Source: Vanilla planifolia (taxonomy: Eukaryota > Streptophyta > Magnoliopsida > Asparagales > Orchidaceae). From it: a DNA stretch of 64,000 bases. A program made the translations under genes and the position numbers. How positions within the stretch are numbered: position 1 is the first letter of the stretch; the number at the start of each line of letters is the position of its first letter. Of this stretch, positions 57,940 to 64,000 are shown in pieces. The notes under the pieces were generated by a model. It was not told where the DNA came from and ran no database searches. It worked only from the letters and a program-made list of their open reading frames with translations. Location of the stretch: assembly GCA_023846275.1 (NCBI GenBank), contig CM043875.1:9171958-9235957 (forward strand), written 5' to 3'.

Positions 57940-58200
57940 GTTGGCCTTGAAAAACCTTTACAAAATAATTCTAATGGTTGAACTACTAAAATCATGGGAA
58001 TCTATCTATTGACTCTAAAATAGACTATGTCAACTGAGTTCAACACCTTGATCTATATCTTCTCTAACAATCAATCACCACGTTATGCTAGGTCAGTTGA
58101 TCCATGCCTATTATGATGTCAAACTCAACAATGGGCACAAGGATAAGATTAGCCTTGAAACCCTAGTCAAGAATAAGTGAATCACCTCAAATTCTAAATC
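57940..58200 (-). pseudogene. Aspartic protease of Del-like copy D
   Basis: At about 58,065-58,120 the minus strand reads VEFDIIIGMDQLT-HNVVIDC, matching the 'FDVILGMDWLS-H-A-IDC' end of a Gypsy protease exactly in order. LINE sequence begins about 130 bp downstream, so the protease-RT linker was the insertion target. Confidence 0.85.
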
Positions 58201-59311
58201 TAGTTGGGATTTCCTCATTAGAAGGTGATATCACCATTAATGGTTACCACAACTAGCATTTGTTGCTCTCAATTCTCTCTCATGTAGATTGAAAAATTGA
58301 AGAATGTGATTCTCCAATATCAAGAAGGATAATTAAAATAGCAAAATAAAATCATACTGATCATAATATCTAAAGCTTATACAACTTGTTACTAAGTGAG
58401 TGAATAAACCCTCAACTATCCTCTTTGAATAGATCCTACCTATCTACTCTGAATACTCTTCTAACTCTTAAGGAAGTTAGCAAGCCTATGATTTGGTTTC
58501 AAGCAAATAAAGAAAATATTTTCTTTAAATTTGCAACCACCACCAAGCCTCTGACCATGACATCTGCATCTCTGAACCTATTCTTTAGGTTGATCCATCT
58601 ATTAATCACTAACTAGTTATATTAGAATGGGTGCAAACTGATCATAACCATCAAATCTCCTTTGCCACCTCTTGCCATGAAACCTTCTAGTCTTCTTATT
58701 CTTTAAAGTGTTGAGATTCTTTCTTTTCTATCTAACCACTGGATTTGCCTTTATAAAGCACTCCACTTACTCAACTAACTTGAAGGCCTCCACCAAGTCT
58801 TAATATTTAGTGAATTGAAAACCCATTAAGTGCCTTAAAAGAGAAGGTCTAAGTCCCTCCATAAATAGCTTATATAGCCACTCCTTAGAAGTCACCAACT
58901 TAGAAGAATAACGAGTCAAATGGGTAAATTTAATGGAATAGTTTGTAACTATCAGCTATCTTTGACTAAGGTGAGTTAGCTCTCTCTAAATTTAAGTCTT
59001 GATTATCTCTAGCACATAACATTCTTTCAATGTTGCTACAAACTCACCCCAAGGTATCTCACTGTTTAGAGTATCCTTAAACATGGTTTTGTATTGACCA
59101 CACCATAACATAGCTACATCTCTATTTAGGACCAAATCTACATGCATGACCTTCCTTTCAACTAGACACCATAGAGCATAAAATAGCTCTTAAACATGGC
59201 TAACCAGTCAATTGCCATAGTTGGGTTTGTCGTGTCGATAAAGACCTATGGCCTCAACCACATGAAAGCCACTAGAAAGAATTCCCCTTAGGACTCAAGT
59301 TATATCTAAGG
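58201..59311 (-). pseudogene. gag of Del-like copy D, C-terminal and central part
   Basis: Continues upstream of the protease on the minus strand. Degraded gag signals lie at 58,780-59,250, including words shared with copies A and B from 59,190 on (ACCAGTCAATTGCCATAGTTGGG, CCTCAACCACATGAAAGCC). Copies A and B lack everything left of about 59,190. Many stops occur. At 59,312 a plus-oriented solo LTR breaks gag, which resumes at 63,305. The 63-codon plus ORF at 58,425 is antisense. Confidence 0.7.
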
Positions 59312-62300
59312 TGTCACAATATTACACCCAGTATTCTTGCTTAGATTATTGCATTTTAGTTGACCAAAGTATGGGATTTTTTGTGATTTAAAATTTAAAA
59401 TTTGAATTGAATATGTGTGATTTTTGAATATTAATAAATTAAATTTTGAATTTGAAAATTGAAGTCATAGAATTGGCAAGAATTGTTGAATGAAAAGTCT
59501 TAAGTTGCACTACATGAGCCTTAATAATATTGGTCTTAATGATTTGAGAATGAGATTGTAATCTTATCTTTATCCTTAATTTAATTTTCAACCTTATCCT
59601 TATTATTCTCTAAACATGAATAGATAAAAAAAATATGGATAGGATTCCTAAATTTTAGGAATTAGTTGGTGGATAAAGATAAGAGGATTAAAAAAACTTT
59701 TGTGATGCGTGCATGAATATCTTAAAGAAAAGTGTGTTGAGAGAGGGATAAAATTATGAACTTCCTCTTAGCCATATCATCCTTTGATCCCTAGATTTTA
59801 GGAGTTACATATCATCAACCAAGGGGGATAATTATAGATGGTCTAATCTAGAGTGGGTGAACTATTGGCTTAAAACAACTTTAGCCAATTTTTCTTAAGA
59901 AAAATCTTGAATTAAGGAGGTGTGGTTGAAGTCATTTAAATCCTTATGTGTGATTTTAAGAGTTTTAGAAAAACCTAATAATGAGTAAAGATAATTGAGG
60001 AGGCATATTAAGAGAACACCATGGAGGAGCAAGCCAAGCCATAAGCAAGAAAAAGAAGGACAACTCATGTTTTGTACGAAGGAAAACTCTAACCAAGGAG
60101 AACTTCTCTACATGAGTTCTAAAGTAAGATGAACCTTGAGTTAATACAATAAATTTAGTTAATATTTAAGAAAAGATAAAAAACAATTATGTTGCAAAAA
60201 TGCATGTGGATCCCTAGAAGAATGATTGTGACAAAAGCTAGCAATCTTCTTCCTTGCTTAAAAATGGGGAAATTTTTTCTTCGTGATAATAAAGGGAATT
60301 TTATTAGCTTATAAAAGATTATTTAGCATTCCTTTTTTGTGTAATATTTCTAAAGAACCCATGCAAAAATGTATGCTATTATATTAATTGTGAATGCAAG
60401 TTGAATTCCATATCATATGCTTTCATGTTTAGCTTTGTCTATTGAAATATAGGATAGATGGGCTTCAAATATTTATTTGTGAATGCAAATAACCTCTAAA
60501 TAAGCATGGTCATGTGGAATAAGGTTAAAATCATGTTAATTTTAATTCCATGTTGGATGGTCTATACATGTATGCCATAAGCATGATTTAGCATGATTGA
60601 TGTGAAAAAATTTTCAAACTATGGAATTACAAATTTTAATTAGTATAGTTCTCATAACAAAGACATGTTAGTCTTATTTTCTTGTTATATTTTTTTGGAA
60701 ATTAAGATTCTTAATGATTATCCTTTTCTTTCCAAGTATAAATGTCGTATGATAATATAGATTAAAAATAATGTTCATTACCTTCATTATTGCTTGATTA
60801 AATAGTAAATTTATGGCATGATGAACCAAATAATGTGAAAAAATAAGAATTGATTCTATATTTGCATACAAATTCTATTTTTTAAAATTTTGCATGTGAT
60901 ATGGGACATCAAAGTTAAGCATTACAATACTCACAATTTTAATTAGATGGCATGACATAGTAAAAATTTATGCTTTTACTACAAAACTGTGAATGAAAAC
61001 ATGCAAAATTTAATTTGGTATAATTTATATCTTAGATAAGGTCATGAACCATTCAATGTCACTTGGAAATGTAATCAAAACTTTTGTAACCAAGTATTCT
61101 TTTGCCTTGGGTTTTCTTAGGAAACAATGAGCCATGACTTTGTTGAGTTTTGTGAGGCACGAGTTTAACTCTCAAGAAAATTTAGATAGCTTTTAAGTTG
61201 TGCATAACCTTTGGTTTCAAGTTCAAAAGCTTTGAAGGGATCGGTCTAGGGCCTTAGAAGAATGCTAAGTTAGTTAAAGATATAGTTGGTTAATAAAGGA
61301 ATATGGTATGGTTATAAGTGCTAAGGTTAAAGTAGACTTCATGGTCATATGGTCAATTCTAAGTATGGTTTAAAAATGGAACTTGAGATACTTAAATAAG
61401 ATTATGTAAGACAAGCCTAGCCTAGAATTAGGTTTAAAGGCTTAAAAATACTTTAATGTAAGGAACCCATAATAAAAAGTCCTAAAGTTGGATTAAGGTA
61501 ATATAATTTGGTGAGCCTTTATGCATATTATAAATAAAACATGGGTAATTAACCTATTAGATAAAGCCTTTGGAGATGGTTGAAGGGCTTAGAATAAGAC
61601 TTAAAAATATACTAAGATTAGCCAAAGAACCAATAACATTAAAATATTGGATAAACTCTTTGATTGATCTGATTCTTTGGGTAAGATCATGAGTTATCCT
61701 AATTGGATTCTTAAACAATAGAATGATACCCTAGATAATGATTTAGAGGATGTTTAATAACTTAGTAGAGTCTTTAGAGTCTGTATGGTGACTTAGGATT
61801 ACCTTAGAGGAATAAGGATCACCAAACTTAATTATAATGACAATCAAATATATATTAAACCTAAGGGTAAAATCTAAAGCTAAGTGAACATTAAGGATAA
61901 ATTAGACAAGTAAAATCTTAAATAAAATTAGGGAAGGATAATATAAGAAAAATAGGCCAAAATATTTTAGATAGCTGAATTTAGGTTTGATGAAAATTCT
62001 ATGATATTTAGATGATGGTAACCTTGGATAATTAAAATAAGACTTAGGGTTAAAACCCTAAATTATCTTAATTAGGGTATGGAGAATCTTAAATAATAGA
62101 TTTATGGTCAAGAGAAACCGTTGACCTACTAAGCTGTTTATTAAGATGAAAAGTCCTTATATGATAGATTTAAATTAAGTAACCTAACTAATACTAGATA
62201 GTGATGGATTAAAGTTAGTTGAATGCTAAAAGACAATAATGTGATTTTAATTACGTAAGAATTAGACGTAACAGACCTTTGATTATGCATGTTCATTTAG

Positions 62301-63304
62301 GAGATTGTAGGTTAGCTACTTTACTCCCTTGGTCTGGAGATAATAGATACATATAGTTGATTGAGCATGTAAAAAGAGTGCTAGATCACATGATAAGAAT
62401 CTACAAGATTGGCTAAAATCCATTATATAAAAAGTATCAAGAGGGAATAATCAAACATTCAGTTTTGTAGGGAATAAATGATGTATTATGATTATATTGG
62501 GAAATACATATGGTTGTTAAGAACTCTTAGATCCATGCGAGGTTTGCTCGTATGATTTATATTACCTTAAAGAATGCTAGATTACAAGATGTGATAGGAG
62601 TACTAAGTTCTATCATGATTTTATTAAATAAGAGAGTGTATTAGATTAGTAAAGAAATACTAAGCATTTGGTCAGTCATGTCATAAGGTTATGTAATGAA
62701 TTAGTTGGTAGATAGTGATGTCATTATAGGAGCTAAAAAATGATACTATTTATTTACATGATTTAATTAGTTATTGTATATACACTTCTTGGTTATTATA
62801 TATTAGTTTCATAGTATGGCTAAAAACTTTTTTATTGAGCCACTTAGCTCATCCCTTATATTTTTGTAAAATGTGGGAGCTAAGAATTCACTAGAAATCA
62901 AACTAAAAAGTATTAAAATTACTATATTAATTGGATGATCCATTTTCTTGTATTTCATTATTAATAATAGTAGAGTTGATATTTTATGTCATTAGTTGTA
63001 TTTTTGTTGGACAAGGGACTATATTAGATTGTTATAGTAGACTTGGTAGTTTCTAATTATGCTCTTTCTATTTGACTTTGGTCATTATTTATGGTGCTTC
63101 TTTTGATCAAAATTAGATCAAGAGATTATTGATTATCATATATTTTTTTTATACACTAATTTTATGAATGAGGTTTTTGTTGGATTACTATTATTTTAGC
63201 ATTTACATCTCTTTATATCATTAGTTGTAAGTACATTATATAAATGTGATCTTTTGGATTTTGGTTACACTTGAGGTTTTGAAAACAAAAACAAATATAA
63301 CACA
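59312..63304 (+). repeat. LTR6, solo Del-like LTR in inverted orientation
   Basis: About 4.0 kb, the length of LTR1 and LTR2 without inserts. It starts TGTCACAATATTACACCCAG, in the form of Del LTR starts, and ends near ATAACACA. The AAATTTAAAATTTGAATTG run after the start mirrors the right end of LTR1 (13,890-13,960) in reverse complement, and GGGTTAAAACCCTAAATTATC (62,047) mirrors the AACCCTA words of the others. Gag of copy D is on both sides, with no internal region, so recombination has removed the body. The flanks TAAGG/TAATC are only a partial target duplication. No gene inside; the minus ORF at 60,674 is chance. Confidence 0.7.
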
Positions 63305-63544
63305 TAATCTTAGTAGATTAGACTTTCTCTAACTCTTCTTAGACCTAATCACTATCTATGGAGGCTCTTAGTATAGCTCTGTGTTCTGATCATCTCTATC
63401 AAGGAAAAATATCATACTAATATACATAAGATAGATTAAAATACATAAGTAATACATCTAGCTCATTCAATCCAAAGTCTTACTACTTCTTACCTTAATA
63501 AACCAAAACCTAATATGCCCAGGGATGCCTTAAACTCTAACCTT
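63305..63544 (-). pseudogene. gag start and leader of Del-like copy D
   Basis: GGCTCTTAGTATAGCTCTGTGTTCTGATCATCTCTATCAAGG parallels 9,590-9,630 and 16,805-16,850 in copies A and B. It joins the gag at 59,311 across LTR6 and leads to the primer-binding site. Confidence 0.7.
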
Positions 63545-63557
63545 GGTTATGATAATA
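63545..63557 (-). other. Primer-binding site of copy D
   Basis: The plus strand reads GGTTATGATAATA, a decayed form of the reverse complement of the tRNA-iMet site seen intact at 9,785 and nearly intact at 17,018. Confidence 0.65.
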
Positions 63558-63562
63558 AAGTT

Positions 63563-64000
63563 TGTGACACCTGGACTTTTTTTTGCATATTTTTCTTTAA
63601 AATCCTAGGATGCAACAAAACCTATACACAATTCCACTTACTTGGCTAACTACATTACACTACCTAGGTTTGATATTTAAATTAGGAGTCTTGACTCCCA
63701 AATTTGATCATATTTCTCATGGTGTGTCACTCAAAATGAACCATGTCCTTTTACCAATAGATAACCAAGCTAATTCAAAAACTTGCCCTATTTTGGGGTC
63801 CCTACCAACCACATTAGCATATACATGATACAAAAAACATACTTAAATTTTTTATAATATCTATACATACCCATAGTGCCAATGTGTCTCATAAAATCCA
63901 TAAATAAAAAATCCATCATATTAGAGACAATATATAAGTGGCAAATGTCTAATGATAATGAAAAAAGTTTAATACAATAGAAAAGTTCCTTCAAATAGAA
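63563..64000 (-). repeat. LTR5, 5' LTR of copy D (runs off the window)
   Basis: Starts TGTGACACCTGG 5 bases after the primer site, with ACAAAACCTATACACAATTCCACTTACTTGGCTAAC equivalent to LTR4 at 40,720-40,760 and LTR2 at 17,080. Only the first 438 bp are in view. The overlapping ORFs at 63,610 (+) and 63,788 (-) are chance. Confidence 0.75.

Overview
Plant nuclear DNA, AT-rich and CpG-poor. It is a graveyard of nested, heavily mutated retrotransposons and contains no host gene I can name. The evidence is Ty3/Gypsy pol with a chromodomain, primer-binding sites for initiator tRNA-Met, a plant-type L1 LINE with DUF4283 ORF1 and an RNase H tail, LTRs of 4-5 kb, and stops every few tens of codons in every coding remnant. 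An angiosperm is likely; I cannot name the species. All protein calls below come from reading short translated blocks, not from a database search.

Layout. (1) 1-9,800: a minus-strand Del/Tekay-like Gypsy element, integrase at 1-887 and RNase H/RT at 8,131-9,400. A plus-strand Gypsy block (LTR, gag-PR-RT-INT, LTR, gag-PR) splits it at 888-8,130. (2) 9,801-25,075: a minus-strand chain LTR1 - internal region - LTR2 - integrase piece. LTR2 carries a 3.2-kb non-autonomous gag-protease element (TR-GAG1, 19,178-22,343). (3) 25,078-30,900: a foldback repeat, a CACTA-like end and a higher-complexity island with short unrecognised ORFs. (4) 30,890-39,900: 0.75-0.79-kb tandem repeats, interrupted by a long solo LTR (LTR3, 32,692-39,410) with probable 5-bp target duplications and a further 1.7-kb insert. 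(5) 39,900-47,290: unassigned sequence and another long LTR (LTR4). (6) 47,290-50,436: TR-GAG2, same family and orientation as TR-GAG1. (7) 50,437-64,000: another minus-strand Del-like element (RT, PR, gag, PBS, LTR5), opened by a 5.5-kb minus-strand LINE between RT and PR and by a plus-strand solo LTR (LTR6) in gag.

No element is intact, so nothing here works as a functional set. The main interest is the order of insertions, two copies of a gag-protease-only element lacking reverse transcriptase, two Del copies with the same internal deletion, and several local tandem repeats. I found no convincing new host system, RNA gene or CRISPR array.
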